Made by a program: the position numbers and the translations under genes
Assembly (NCBI GenBank): GCA_900758075.1
Contig: CAAEQF010000012.1
Coordinates: forward strand, 1-8,084
DNA length: 8,084 nt
Direction of reading: 5' to 3'
Source: Coriobacteriia bacterium
GTDB lineage: Bacteria > Actinomycetota > Coriobacteriia > Coriobacteriales > QAMH01
Notes under the pieces: generated by a model
Told to the model about the DNA's origin: nothing
The model's input: the letters and a program-made list of their open reading frames with translations, nothing else
The model's database searches: none
Shown here: positions 1 through 5,346 of the stretch, piece after piece
How the letters are laid out: each line of letters begins with the position of its first letter
Numbering within the stretch: position 1 is the first letter of the stretch

Positions 1-32
1 TCGGCTGCCCGCCACGAGCCGTCGATGAGCCG

Positions 33-1331
33 TTAGCGTTCCGCGATTTTGACGTCTGCGTGCTCGAGCAGGTACTCCGTCGCGGCGTAGCGCTCTGCAG
101 TCTCGCGCAAGATGAACCCGCGGCCCGAGCGCTCCAGCTGCTTGCGCGTGTCCTCGGGCTTTGCCTGCGGGTTGATTTGCTGAGCCGCCGCGAGGTAGTC
201 GGCGTCGGTCGTCGCGAGGCCCTCGTGGGCAAACAGCGCGTCGAGCGCATAGCCTTCCACGAGCATCTCGCGGACCTGCATCATCACCATCATGGAGAAC
301 TGCTGCTTGCCGCCCTGCTGCTCGACGTAATCGTCGTAGCTCATGTGCTGGGCCTGGAGCTGCTGGTCGAGGCTGCGGAAGTAGTTATCGCGCATGGCGT
401 CGTAGGCTTCGTCGGGAATGTGCCCCTGGAACCTGCGCGCGAGCTCTGCGATTGCCAGCTGGCGCAGGTAGTCGTCGTAGGCCTTCTTCGTCTCCGCCTC
501 GAGCTTGGAGGCGATGTCTGCTCGCAGGTCTGCGACCGACTTGAAGACGGGCAGGTGCCTTGCCAGCCACTCGTCGGTGATCTCCGGAATCTTTTCCTCT
601 TGGATCTCGAGGACGGTCACCGTCGTGTCGACGGTCATGCTCGTCTCGTTGCCCTGGGGGTCGAGGTCAGGGCCGTCGAAGCTGAAGGACTTCTCCTCGC
701 CCGGCTTCATGCCAATGATTTCCCTGTCAAAGCTCTCGGGCATGAAGCCCTTGCCGCACACGTAGGTCTGCGATGCTGCGCTCAGGCCGGGGATTCGCGT
801 GCCGTCTTCCTGGAAGCTTCTCATGCTGATGAGGATGCTGTCTCCAGGGCGCACCTCGTGCTGCTCGGCAGCGGTCACGTACTCGGCGTTCTTCTCGGCA
901 ATCTGTGCGATCTGCTTGTCGACAAGCGATTCGTCGACGCTGAAGGGCTGCGCGGTAATACTCACGGGCTCATACGACGAGAGCTCGTAGCGTTGCTTCG
1001 GGAGCATCTTGAGCGTGAAGGTGGCCGCCTTGCCCCGTTGCAGCTGGTCCGTGCTTTTCACGCTGGGTGGATAGGCGGGGAGTACTCCGCTTTTGTCGAT
1101 GGCGAGCGGCACGAGCGCCTCGAGGGCGGTCTGACGCACGACGGAGTCGAGGTCTTTGATGCCGAGTTGCTCCTGCGCGACTTGATTCACGGTCTTGCCC
1201 TTCTCGGGCCGTAGATTCATGCGGGTCGCGAAGTCGTAGTAGGCGGATGCGAAGGCCCCGTCGACTTCCTGCGCGCTTGCATGGGCGGTAATCTCGACCG
1301 ACTCGCCCTCGGGTTTCTTCTCGATTCTCAT
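33..1331 (-). CDS. Trigger-factor-family chaperone / peptidyl-prolyl isomerase (432 aa)
   Basis: Predicted cytoplasmic folding chaperone of the trigger factor family. The length (432 aa) and domain order match: an N-terminal ribosome-binding-like domain (about 1-115), an FKBP-type PPIase domain (about 158-245, with VRPGDSILIS at 160-169 and an IIGMKPGEE stretch at 205-213 that matches the family's GxKxGEE region), and a long charged helical C-terminal substrate-binding region (about 255-432). The start was set at 1331 because an AGGAG lies 5 nt upstream; an in-frame ATG at 1460 would add 43 residues with no family resemblance. The ribosome-docking signature GFRKGK is changed here to NLRPEKGK (39-46), so binding to ribosomal protein L23 may be weakened. 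The gene is divergent from the molybdoenzyme operon. Whether it is the housekeeping trigger factor or a specialised paralogue cannot be told from this window; no clpP/clpX is visible downstream. Confidence 0.88.
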   Translation of the reverse strand: MRIEKKPEGESVEITAHASAQEVDGAFASAYYDFATRMNLRPEKGKTVNQVAQEQLGIKDLDSVVRQTALEALVPLAIDKSGVLPAYPPSVKSTDQLQRGKAATFTLKMLPKQRYELSSYEPVSITAQPFSVDESLVDKQIAQIAEKNAEYVTAAEQHEVRPGDSILISMRSFQEDGTRIPGLSAASQTYVCGKGFMPESFDREIIGMKPGEEKSFSFDGPDLDPQGNETSMTVDTTVTVLEIQEEKIPEITDEWLARHLPVFKSVADLRADIASKLEAETKKAYDDYLRQLAIAELARRFQGHIPDEAYDAMRDNYFRSLDQQLQAQHMSYDDYVEQQGGKQQFSMMVMMQVREMLVEGYALDALFAHEGLATTDADYLAAAQQINPQAKPEDTRKQLERSGRGFILRETAERYAATEYLLEHADVKIAER

Positions 1332-1336
1332 TGCTT

Positions 1337-1341
1337 CTCCT
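1337..1341 (-). promoter_or_regulatory. Ribosome binding site fixing the trigger-factor-like start
   Basis: Minus-strand AGGAG within GAGAGGAGAAGC, 5 nt before the ATG at 1331. It favours this start over the in-frame ATG at 1460. Confidence 0.7.
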
Positions 1342-1489
1342 CTCGGATCATCCACGCTCGACGTATGGGTGCATCTCGCAAGTGCGCCGCATTCGTTATC
1401 TGAATAGTAGGCTGACCTTGTTTGTCCTGCATGGCCTAGAAGTGCTGAAAGCCATGGCATGAGCTGTGCTTCTCGTCATGTGGCGGGTA

Positions 1490-1519
1490 TGAAATGACGA
1501 TTTCACCCACTATGGGTGA
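1490..1519. repeat. Two overlapping, mutually exclusive short hairpins
   Basis: TGAAAT (1490-1495) pairs with ATTTCA (1500-1505) across a 4-nt loop. TCACCCA (1503-1509) pairs perfectly with TGGGTGA (1513-1519) across a 3-nt loop. The two stems share bases 1503-1505 and cannot form together in full. They lie about 160 nt upstream of the divergent chaperone gene and just upstream of a -10-like TATAGT at 1542-1547. They could be an operator for either direction; the function is unknown. Confidence 0.4.
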
Positions 1520-1553
1520 TGCTGCGCGCACTGCGCGTCCGTATAGTGTAGCC

Positions 1554-1693
1554 AGTCAGATTTGACCGTCTGGCTGGGTCGGGGGAAATCCTTATTCCCG
1601 ACTCAAAGTGTCCGACAGAATCTCCCTTTTCCTCTTCTGGTCGGCAGCTTGGCCCGGGTGCTTCATTCACGCTCAGCACCCGGGCATTTTTTT
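1554..1693 (+). ncRNA. Possible small structured RNA ending at an intrinsic terminator
   Basis: A strong plus-strand terminator at 1652-1693 has no plus-strand gene before it in the window, so a short transcript from the intergenic region is implied. The only -10-like box seen is TATAGT at 1542-1547 with a poor -35, so the 5' end is approximate. The RNA would contain three successive stem-loops: 1576-1604 (GGGAA/TTCCC plus GTC/GAC with a 2-nt bulge), 1612-1644 (CCGAC/GTCGG plus AGAA/TTCT with a 1-nt bulge) and the terminator stem. I do not recognise a known riboswitch or sRNA family. It could be an independent sRNA or, less likely because the operon start lies 570 nt further on, an attenuated leader. 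Confidence 0.3.
1652..1693 (+). terminator. Canonical rho-independent terminator
   Basis: A perfect 10-bp stem GCCCGGGTGC (1652-1661) / GCACCCGGGC (1676-1685) with a 14-nt loop is followed by A and seven T residues (1687-1693). The T-run is on the plus-strand side only, so it stops rightward transcription. The right arm can instead pair downstream: CGGGCA (1681-1686) with TGCCCG (1693-1698), leaving the T-run in a loop. Confidence 0.8.
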
Positions 1694-1709
1694 GCCCGCA
1701 ATGGCGCAA

Positions 1710-1757
1710 GGGGGCCGTGGGCGTCGGTTCATTTTTTGTCCGATGCCCACGGCCCTC
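1710..1757. repeat. Long 18-bp hairpin with a T-rich loop
   Basis: The left arm 1710-1727 and right arm 1740-1757 pair over 18 bp with two G-T wobbles and no mismatch (core GGGCCGTGGGC with GCCCACGGCCC, i.e. 1712-1722/1745-1755 including one wobble-free run). The 12-nt loop 1728-1739 contains six consecutive T residues. No T-run follows the stem on either strand, so it is not a standard intrinsic terminator. It begins 16 nt after the terminator T-run. It may be a second transcription stop, an RNA structure or a dispersed hairpin repeat. Confidence 0.6.
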
Positions 1758-1799
1758 GCGTTGCCTGCGCGGTCGCGGTCGTTGTCGCGACTGTGCCTG

Positions 1800-1915
1800 T
1801 GACAGACCGGCGAGCCATTGGCCATATACATGACAAACCGGCGAGCTGCTGACCATATTTGGCCAGAGCCCGACCGGTCTGTCACGTATACGGCCAGGAG
1901 CTGTCCGGTCTGTCA
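1800..1915. repeat. Array of four 31-bp repeat units forming a 116-bp imperfect palindrome
   Basis: Two units read forward (1800-1830, 1831-1861) and two read in reverse (1854-1884, 1885-1915). Each starts with TGACAGACCGG (TGACAAACCGG in unit 2), continues with about 9 variable bases and ends in a GGCCATATA-like block. Units within each pair abut exactly, and the middle two overlap by 8 bp at an A/T-rich centre (ACCATATTTGGCC region), so the whole array is symmetric about 1857/1858. A 31-bp period is not a multiple of three, which argues against a coding repeat. There are no unique spacers, so it is not a CRISPR array. Possible roles are a multi-site operator, a dispersed intergenic repeat of the REP/BIME type, or a long RNA hairpin. 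Confidence 0.75.
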
Positions 1916-1936
1916 TGCGGGCGAAGCCAAAGCCGG

Positions 1937-1998
1937 GCGGAGGTGTCCCTCCGCGTCAAACTGGAGCGATGCCCTCTGTCCCTCGTGTCATCGGCTCC
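1937..1998. repeat. Two short hairpins
   Basis: GCGGAGG (1937-1943) pairs perfectly with CCTCCGC (1948-1954) across a 4-nt loop. GGAGCGATG (1963-1971) pairs with CATC-g-GCTCC (1989-1998) with a single bulged G. Neither is followed by a T-run. They continue the run of inverted repeats in the region upstream of the molybdoenzyme gene. Confidence 0.4.
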
Positions 1999-2027
1999 TC
2001 GCGTCATTTTGGTAACAGCGCAGGTAG

Positions 2028-2078
2028 AGCACTCATACCAATGGGCTGAGAGGCCCATCTTGGTACGCCTGATGTGCT
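2028..2078. repeat. Long bulged stem-loop in the molybdoenzyme upstream region
   Basis: The 5' arm 2028-2046 (AGCAC, TCA, TACCAA, TGGGC) is fully paired. The 3' arm is GCCCA (2053-2057), TTGGTA (2060-2065), TGA (2070-2072) and GTGCT (2074-2078), with bulges of 2, 4 and 1 nt on the 3' side only. This gives 19 bp around a TGAGAG loop (2047-2052). A second TTGGTA at 2009-2014 could compete for TACCAA (2036-2041), so two alternative folds exist. It lies 186 nt before the molybdoenzyme start, a plausible place for a 5'-leader element or a dyad operator. It matches no riboswitch class I recognise. Confidence 0.5.
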
Positions 2079-2102
2079 GATTTGCAAACCCTCATCTTAT
2101 GT

Positions 2103-2120
2103 GCGGGGGAGCTGCCCCGC
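2103..2120. repeat. GC-rich hairpin
   Basis: GCGGGG (2103-2108) pairs with CCCCGC (2115-2120) around a 6-nt loop. There is no T-run. Leader structure is possible; chance is also possible in sequence this GC-rich. Confidence 0.35.
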
Positions 2121-2210
2121 TCCGCCCCCTAATGTCGTTGCCAGACGATTTGGCGATGGCGACTGGTTCGATTCTTCGGTCGAGTCGATGCACAGCAGTG
2201 AATCGCAAGA

Positions 2211-2230
2211 GCCGGCGCAGTTGCGTCGGC
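2211..2230 (+). promoter_or_regulatory. Stem-loop just upstream of the molybdoenzyme ribosome binding site
   Basis: GCCGGCGCA (2211-2219) pairs with TGCGTCGGC (2222-2230) with one G-T wobble. Opening the last A-T pair gives an 8-bp stem with an AGTT loop. It ends 21 nt before the AGGAGG. It could stabilise the 5' end of the mRNA or affect translation. Confidence 0.4.
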
Positions 2231-2251
2231 GAACGAGAGAGATCGATCAAG

Positions 2252-2257
2252 AGGAGG
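2252..2257 (+). promoter_or_regulatory. Ribosome binding site deciding the molybdoenzyme start
   Basis: AGGAGG sits 6 nt before the ATG at 2264. The reading frame is open further upstream to a GTG at 2099, but the extra 55 codons resemble no part of the family and have no comparable ribosome binding site. Confidence 0.8.
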
Positions 2258-2263
2258 CAAGGA

Positions 2264-4642
2264 ATGGCAGAGGCAACGTATGTTCCTGGCCAGTACAAGC
2301 GCGGGAGCCGTCTTCCGAAGAAATCCGATTTCGGCATCGAGCCCGCACCCTGCGCCGAGACTCCCGATGTCCCTTGGACATGGGAAGAGGACGGGATGAC
2401 GGTGATCAGGAGCACCGCCCGTTCGGCTCCAGGATGTCATAACGTCTGCGGCATCTTGTCATATGTCAAAGACGGCAAGCTCGTCAAAGTTGAGGGCGAC
2501 CCCGAAGACCCGTACAACCAGGGTCGTCTGTGCAGCAGGTGCCTGTGCATACCGGATTACGTGTATCACAAGGACCGTCTGCTCCATCCCATGAAGCGCG
2601 CCCGCGAGGACAGGGGCAAGGACAAGTTCGTCGAGATTTCTTGGGACGAGGCATATGACATCATCGTCAAGGAGTTCAAGCGCATCTCCGACACCTACGG
2701 CTCCGACAAGATCGCATGCTGCCAGGGGACGGGCCGCGACATCCACCAGATCACGCGACTGAACGCGAGCATCGGCTCGCCCAACGAGGGCGTTCCGTAC
2801 TTTGCAGGCAACTCCTGCTACCTGCCGCGCATTGCATCTATGGCGTGCATGATCGGCGACGCATGCGTGATGGACTGCTCGCAGTTCTTCCCCAAGCGCT
2901 ATGACGACCCGCGCTACACCGTTCCGGAATACTGCATCATCTGGGGACACCAGCCCTTCTACGCGAACGCCGACGGCTTCTACGGTCACTGGATCATCGA
3001 TCTGATGAAACGCGGAATGAAGGTCGCCGTCGTCGACCCCAACCTCACCTGGATTGCCGCTCGCGCTGGCGAGGACTGGCTGCGCGTGCGCCCTGGTGGC
3101 GACGGCGCGCTCGCCATGGCAATGCTCAAGGTCATTTGCGACGAGGGCCTGTACGACCAGGACTTCTGCGACAAGTGGGTTTACGGCCTCGATGCGGTGT
3201 GCGAGCGCGTCAAGGAATACGACCTGGACGAGCTCGCGGAGAGATGCTGGGTCTCGAAGGAGGACATCGTCCGCGTCGCGCGCACGTACGCAACCTCCAA
3301 GCCCGCGGCAATCCAATGGGGCGTCGCGCTCGACCAGCAGACCGGCGGCCAGCAGGCGGCGCATGCACTCGTTGCTATGTGGACCATCACCGGCAACCTG
3401 GACGTGCCGGGCGGCAACGTCATCGGACGTGCCTGCTGGGGTATCGAGCAGCCTAACTGGACCGGCACGTGGGGCTACGACGAGCTCCTCACGGAAGAAG
3501 AGCAGAAGAAGCGCATCGGCATCGAGCGCTATCCCATGTTTGCCGTCGGCTTCAAGAACATGTCGTCCAACGCGACGATCGAGCAGTGGCAAAACGGCGG
3601 TCATCCCATCAGAGCGGCGTACTTTGCCACCAACAACTTCCTCGCCACGATGGGAGCCCAGGCCGAAAAGCAGCTCGAATGGTACAAGCAGCTCGAGTTC
3701 GTCGTCGTCGAGGACCTGTTCATGACGCCGACCATGATGGCACTCGCCGACGTGGTTCTGCCTGCGTCGACCTACTCCGAGCGCAACGGTTTTGGCGGCC
3801 TGAACCCGTACCGCATCAGCAGCATCACCAAGGCCATCGAGCCCGTGGGCGACACGAAGCCCGACAACACCATCTTCCTCGAGCTGGGCAAGCGCCTCGT
3901 TGAGGCCATCAGGCCCGAGAACGCCGACATCGCCTGGCCGTGGGACACGGTCGAGGAGATGTGGGACTACGCCCTTGAGGACGGCGGCTTTACCTGGGAA
4001 GAGCTCAAGGAGAGCGTCTGGAAGTATCCCGAGTTCAAGTACCGCAAGTACGAGACGGGCGACCTGCGCGACGACGGCAAACCCGGTTTCCAGACCGAGA
4101 CCGGCCGCGCCGAGGTCTACTCGATGGTGTTCCATCACACGGCCTGGTCTGGACTCGATCCGCTGCCGAGCTACGTCGAACCGGTGGAAAGCCCGTACTC
4201 CGCTCCCGAAGACGTCGCAGAGTACCCCTACATCGTCACCTCCGGCCAGCGTGTCCCGCACTTCTTCCACTCCGAGCAGCGCCAGATCGCCAAGCTCCGC
4301 GCGCTGCATCCCGACCCGCTGTGCCATCTCCATCCCGACACCGCAGCCAAGCACGGCATTGCCGAAGGCGACTGGATGTGGCTCGAGAACAAGCACGGAC
4401 GCTGCAAGTACCGCGCAGCGTTCGACTCGACCTACGACCCGCGCGTCATGCAGTGTGACCACGGCTGGTGGTTCCCCGAGCGTAAGGATCAGGCGGAGGA
4501 AAACGTCGAGGACGAGAAGAAGGGGCTGTTCGGCGTGCTGGAATCCAACATCAACAACCTCGTTCCCTTCGATGCCGGCGTGTCGGGCTTTGGCTCTAAC
4601 TACAAGGCAATGATGTGCAAGATCTACAAGGCCGAAGACTAG
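2264..4642 (+). CDS. Molybdopterin-dependent oxidoreductase, DMSO reductase superfamily, cytoplasmic (792 aa)
   Basis: Catalytic subunit predicted to bind bis-MGD molybdenum cofactor. In order: an N-terminal [4Fe-4S]-type segment with C58-x3-C62-x27-C90 (C93 nearby), followed by VKDGKLVKVEGDP; the FdhF-like core with the candidate Mo ligand C185 in GNSCYLPR, then IIWGHQPF, VAVVDPN and VRPGGDGALA; TGNLDVPGGN; DVVLPASTYSERNGF; and a C-terminal MGD-binding domain (about 654-792) with GWWFPE (734-739), SNINNL (761-766) and a final MCKIYKAED. The usual first cluster cysteine is absent (S54/A55 occupy the two possible positions). There is no Tat signal or membrane segment, so the site is cytoplasmic. 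It is followed 19 nt later by a ferredoxin gene. The closest functional groups known to me are acetylene hydratase, pyrogallol transhydroxylase and the catechol dehydroxylases of gut Eggerthellaceae; a reductive reaction on a small, probably aromatic, substrate is inferred. The substrate is not known. Confidence 0.93.
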   Translation: MAEATYVPGQYKRGSRLPKKSDFGIEPAPCAETPDVPWTWEEDGMTVIRSTARSAPGCHNVCGILSYVKDGKLVKVEGDPEDPYNQGRLCSRCLCIPDYVYHKDRLLHPMKRAREDRGKDKFVEISWDEAYDIIVKEFKRISDTYGSDKIACCQGTGRDIHQITRLNASIGSPNEGVPYFAGNSCYLPRIASMACMIGDACVMDCSQFFPKRYDDPRYTVPEYCIIWGHQPFYANADGFYGHWIIDLMKRGMKVAVVDPNLTWIAARAGEDWLRVRPGGDGALAMAMLKVICDEGLYDQDFCDKWVYGLDAVCERVKEYDLDELAERCWVSKEDIVRVARTYATSKPAAIQWGVALDQQTGGQQAAHALVAMWTITGNLDVPGGNVIGRACWGIEQPNWTGTWGYDELLTEEEQKKRIGIERYPMFAVGFKNMSSNATIEQWQNGGHPIRAAYFATNNFLATMGAQAEKQLEWYKQLEFVVVEDLFMTPTMMALADVVLPASTYSERNGFGGLNPYRISSITKAIEPVGDTKPDNTIFLELGKRLVEAIRPENADIAWPWDTVEEMWDYALEDGGFTWEELKESVWKYPEFKYRKYETGDLRDDGKPGFQTETGRAEVYSMVFHHTAWSGLDPLPSYVEPVESPYSAPEDVAEYPYIVTSGQRVPHFFHSEQRQIAKLRALHPDPLCHLHPDTAAKHGIAEGDWMWLENKHGRCKYRAAFDSTYDPRVMQCDHGWWFPERKDQAEENVEDEKKGLFGVLESNINNLVPFDAGVSGFGSNYKAMMCKIYKAED

Positions 4643-4661
4643 CGGGGAGGAGCGAAAGAAG

Positions 4662-5006
4662 ATGACTATTCAAGGAATCCTGATCGACGTCAACTACTGC
4701 ACCGGATGCGAGGCATGCGTGCTCGCGTGCCAGCAGGAGCACGGATATTCGGAAAAGCAGTTCGGCATCAAAGTGAGCAAGCTCGGTCCGCTCCAGATCA
4801 CCGAGGGCAAGAAGGACTGGCAGCTCGACTTCATCCCGCAGTTCACGCGTTGGTGCGACCTGTGCGCCGCGCGCGTCGGAAAGGGCAAGCGCCCGACTTG
4901 CGTGCAACACTGTCAGGCTCAGTGCCTCGACTTCGGGCCGATTGAAGAGCTGGCAAGCAAGGTCACGACGCCCAACCAGATTGTGGTGGCTATCAAAGAG
5001 GCCTAA
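4662..5006 (+). CDS. Small 2x[4Fe-4S] ferredoxin, electron-transfer partner of the molybdoenzyme (114 aa)
   Basis: Short DmsB/FdhB-type iron-sulfur protein. The first motif is C13-x2-C16-x2-C19-x3-C23; the second is C65-x2-C68-x11-C80-x3-C84, with an extra C88. Eight cysteines fit two [4Fe-4S] clusters, about half the four-cluster content of full-length DmsB-type subunits. There is no signal peptide or membrane segment, so it should act in the cytoplasm as an electron carrier to the molybdoenzyme. A strong GGGGAGGAG (4644-4652) precedes the ATG by 9 nt, and only 19 nt separate it from the upstream stop codon, so co-transcription is very likely. The electron donor that reduces it is not encoded in the window. 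Confidence 0.92.
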   Translation: MTIQGILIDVNYCTGCEACVLACQQEHGYSEKQFGIKVSKLGPLQITEGKKDWQLDFIPQFTRWCDLCAARVGKGKRPTCVQHCQAQCLDFGPIEELASKVTTPNQIVVAIKEA

Positions 5007-5060
5007 ATCGAAGTCTACGAAAAGGCTTCGTGAAAACCTTAGGCAACGTCCTTTTTTGGA

Positions 5061-5068
5061 AAGGAGGG
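5061..5068 (+). promoter_or_regulatory. Ribosome binding site supporting the 63-aa gene
   Basis: AAGGAGGG is placed 8 nt before the ATG at 5077. It is among the strongest Shine-Dalgarno matches in the window and is the main reason to accept this small gene and its start rather than the longer open frame starting at 4942 inside the ferredoxin gene. Confidence 0.75.
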
Positions 5069-5076
5069 TTTTTAAG

Positions 5077-5268
5077 ATGGTTGACGACAACTTTGGATAC
5101 GAGGTGGCAGACCGGCTCATGCACGTCGACGTGCGCGCTGGCCACGAGTTTTCCCACAAGGTCCCCGAATGGGCACGTGAGCAGGGTCGTATCGACTGGA
5201 AGGTCCGCTGCAGCGAGAACATGAAGAAGATGGAGCGCGGCGAGGTCACCCCGATTTACCAGAAGTAA
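5077..5268 (+). CDS. Small protein of unknown function in the molybdoenzyme operon (63 aa)
   Basis: I do not recognise a family. The product is soluble-looking and highly charged (about 12 acidic and 11 basic residues, three histidines, one cysteine C45), with aromatic residues F6, Y8, F25, W32, W41 and Y61 and no signal peptide or membrane segment. The middle (HEFSHKVPEWAREQGRIDW, 23-41) looks like a turn followed by a helix. Support for reality: an excellent ribosome binding site, codon use like its neighbours, and position between two operon genes (70 nt after the ferredoxin, 78 nt before the amidohydrolase-like gene). It could be a small subunit or assembly factor for the molybdoenzyme or for the TIM-barrel protein; this is inference only. 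Confidence 0.72.
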   Translation: MVDDNFGYEVADRLMHVDVRAGHEFSHKVPEWAREQGRIDWKVRCSENMKKMERGEVTPIYQK

Positions 5269-5288
5269 TACCCACCCATCCAACTCGA

Positions 5289-5329
5289 CTGAGCCGTGCG
5301 GTGTGATCGATGTGCATCGCACGGCTTGG
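5289..5329 (+). promoter_or_regulatory. Long intercistronic hairpin abutting the amidohydrolase ribosome binding site
   Basis: AGCCGTGCG (5292-5300) and CGCACGGCT (5318-5326) are perfectly complementary. With G-T pairs the stem extends inward to 5305/5313 (7-nt loop) and outward to 5289/5329, about 17 bp in total. There is no T-run after it, and the AAGGAG of the next gene starts only 2 nt later. A role in mRNA processing, stability or differential translation within the operon is more likely than termination. Confidence 0.6.
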
Positions 5330-5331
5330 AC

Positions 5332-5337
5332 AAGGAG
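5332..5337 (+). promoter_or_regulatory. Ribosome binding site deciding the amidohydrolase-like start
   Basis: AAGGAG with a 9-nt spacer to the ATG at 5347. The upstream in-frame GTG at 5296 lies inside the hairpin arm and has no ribosome binding site. Confidence 0.75.
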
Positions 5338-5346
5338 CAGTTTCAA

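Noticed and set aside
60..1214. Long open plus-strand frame (384 aa) opposite the trigger-factor-like gene
   Set aside because: It is the antisense shadow of a high-GC gene: low-complexity Val/Leu/Arg-rich translation, no ribosome binding site and no family resemblance.
1381..1440. Promoter for the trigger-factor-like gene (minus-strand TACTAT / TATTCA boxes)
   Set aside because: No -35 match of acceptable quality at the right spacing, so not called as a feature.
1800..1915. CRISPR array
   Set aside because: Units abut without unique spacers, orientation flips at the centre, and no cas genes are present.
1503..1916. Minus-strand frame (137 aa) and several plus-strand frames in the intergenic region
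   Set aside because: They translate through a terminator, an 18-bp hairpin and the 31-bp repeat array. The repeat period is not a multiple of three, and no ribosome binding site supports them.
2009..2080. tRNA or tRNA fragment, suggested by GCGCAGGTAGAGCAC
   Set aside because: D-stem arms do not pair in the required way, and there is no anticodon stem, T-arm GTTCGA or acceptor stem.
2040..2080. TPP riboswitch, suggested by CTGAGA followed by CCTGAT
   Set aside because: The order and spacing of the other conserved blocks are wrong, the TGAGAG is a simple hairpin loop, and no thiamine gene follows.
2264..2400. Tat signal peptide on the molybdoenzyme, also checked in the 55-codon upstream extension
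   Set aside because: No twin-arginine followed by a hydrophobic segment; the upstream RR dipeptides are not followed by a hydrophobic core, and the real start has a clear ribosome binding site.
2459..4462. Long minus-strand frame (667 aa) opposite the molybdoenzyme gene
   Set aside because: The sense strand carries an unambiguous molybdoenzyme with all domain landmarks; the antisense translation is Val/Leu/Asp/Arg-rich with no motifs.
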